Shown piece after piece: positions 63,217 to 64,000 of a DNA stretch of 64,000 nt. The stretch is from the NCBI RefSeq assembly GCF_018614875.1, contig NZ_JAGGNW010000028.1, forward strand, positions 21,717 through 85,716, given 5' to 3'. A program made the position numbers and the translations under genes. Within the stretch, counting starts at the first letter, position 1; each line of letters begins with the position of its first letter. Source of the DNA: Variovorax paradoxus (lineage in GTDB: Bacteria; Pseudomonadota; Gammaproteobacteria; Burkholderiales; Burkholderiaceae_C). Below the pieces are notes generated by a model. That model was not told where the DNA came from. It did not search any database and saw only the letters and a program-made list of their open reading frames with translations.

Positions 63217-64000
63217 ATGGGTCGCAGGAGAATCGAGATGTTCCATTACCGACAAGTGCTTGTGCGGCTGCGCGCGGGCGACTCCGTGCGAGAGATCGCG
63301 CGCTCTGGCCTCATGGGCCGCGACAAGCTGGGTGCCTTGCGCTCTGTGGCCGTGCTGCGAGGGTGGCTTGACGCGAACGCCGCACTGCCCGACGACCAGG
63401 CGATCGCCGCAGCGCTGGCGCCGGCATCGCCGCCGCGTGCCAGCTCCACGATCTCCAGCGTCGAGCCGCACCGCGAGGTCGTCAGAAGCTGGTTCGAGGC
63501 CGGCGTGCAAGGCCGCGCCATCCATGCCGCGCTCAAGCGCGAGCACGCCTACGGTGGCAGCTACTCGGCCGTGTTGCGCATGCTGCGTCAGCTGCGAAGC
63601 GCGCAACTGCCCGATGTCACTGTGCGGCTGGCGTTCGCTCCGGGCGAGGCCGCGCAGGTCGACTTCGGCGCCGGTCCCATCCTCGTGCATCCGGACGGCA
63701 AGCCGCGGCGCACCTGGGCCTTCGTGATGACGCTGTGCCACAGTCGCCATCAGTACGTCGAGTTCGTGTGGGACCAGAGCTCGGCCACCTGGCTGGGCTG
63801 CCATCGCCGCGCCTTCGAATGGTTCAATGGCGTGCCGGCCCGCGTCATCATCGACAACGCCAAGTGCGCCATCGTGAAGGCCTGCAGCTTCGACCCGCTG
63901 GTGCAGCGTGCCTATGCAGAGTGTGCCGAAGGGTACAGCTTCAAGATCGAGGCATGCCCCCCGCGGGACCCCCAGAAGAAGGCGTGGACTTCATACTGCA
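63217..64000 (+). CDS. istA: IS21-family transposase IstA, 3' end outside window
   Basis: The ATG at 63217 opens MGRRRIEMFHYRQVLVRLRAGDSVREIARSGLMGRDKLGALR, the usual IstA start with HTH. AAQVDFGAGP (first catalytic Asp) and RVIIDNAKCAIVKA (second Asp) follow. The frame is open to the window edge (261 codons). The last codons after CPPRDPQKK read AWTSYC instead of the GVVE-type continuation with the catalytic Glu, so a frameshift or an insertion may begin near 63980. Confidence 0.85.
   Translation, partial: MGRRRIEMFHYRQVLVRLRAGDSVREIARSGLMGRDKLGALRSVAVLRGWLDANAALPDDQAIAAALAPASPPRASSTISSVEPHREVVRSWFEAGVQGRAIHAALKREHAYGGSYSAVLRMLRQLRSAQLPDVTVRLAFAPGEAAQVDFGAGPILVHPDGKPRRTWAFVMTLCHSRHQYVEFVWDQSSATWLGCHRRAFEWFNGVPARVIIDNAKCAIVKACSFDPLVQRAYAECAEGYSFKIEACPPRDPQKKAWTSYC

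Larger units (their letters stand above)
62991..64000 (+). mobile_element. IS21-family element, partial (continues past the window)
   Basis: A set of 20-21 bp terminal repeats (62999-63139) is followed by istA on the plus strand. The left boundary is near TG at 62993, inferred from where ardC sequence ends. The other end is outside the window. Confidence 0.75.

Overview
The window is high-GC DNA with long overlapping reading frames and short intergenic gaps. The gene content (fused indolepyruvate ferredoxin oxidoreductase beside an Lrp/AsnC regulator, a CdiB/FhaC and FhaB-type two-partner secretion pair, IS5/IS21-type elements, a P-type conjugation operon) suggests a Burkholderiales beta-proteobacterium, plausibly Comamonadaceae such as Variovorax. 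This assignment is inferred from gene content only.

Layout. (1) 1-9730: a tightly packed plus-strand operon of nine genes: a PEP-synthase-like phosphotransferase (5' end outside the window), two related proteins of unknown function with a CYTH-like signature in the first, an HPr-kinase-like P-loop protein, a small nucleoside-kinase-like protein, an alkaline-phosphatase-superfamily enzyme, a HAD-IIA phosphatase, an ornithine/diaminopimelate-decarboxylase-family PLP enzyme and a GNAT-like protein. Most junctions overlap by 4 nt, so they probably act together. I know of no described pathway with this combination, and it is the best candidate here for an undescribed system. (2) 9731-12915: a decayed zone with a frameshifted XRE/MmyB-type regulator, a broken histidine kinase, a DUF1488-like gene and an IS3-family remnant. 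(3) 13012-16330: two exported proteins and an internally deleted IS5-family element sitting exactly on the stop codon of the second one. (4) 16584-27357: a two-partner secretion operon (TpsB transporter and a 2994-residue FhaB-like adhesin). (5) 27931-32117: indolepyruvate ferredoxin oxidoreductase and a divergent Lrp/AsnC regulator with two operator-like dyads between them.

(6) 32337 to the end: a conjugative element (integrated element or plasmid; no integrase is visible). It holds a VapBC-type pair, ParB/ParA, a complete VirB2-VirB11 plus VirD4 type IV secretion operon including a 47-residue VirB7-like lipoprotein, an LPD7-domain protein and TraX. The cargo follows: an aminodeoxychorismate synthase fusion with an EamA exporter, a prephenate-dehydratase/BacA-like protein and an XRE-cupin regulator; then a LuxI/LuxR quorum-sensing pair with a convincing lux box; then a GlxA-type AraC regulator. 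The mobilisation genes (relaxase, MobC-like protein, probable oriT region), a RelBE-type pair, a damaged AbiEii toxin and an ArdC antirestriction gene come last. ArdC has lost its native 5' end to an IS21-family element that runs off the window.

How it fits together: ParAB and the toxin-antitoxin pairs would stabilise the element; relaxase, MobC and VirD4 would process and deliver DNA through the VirB channel; ArdC would protect incoming DNA. The LuxI/LuxR pair and the chorismate-derived small-molecule module lie between the two conjugation blocks, a usual place for cargo, and could couple cell density to that cargo or to transfer.
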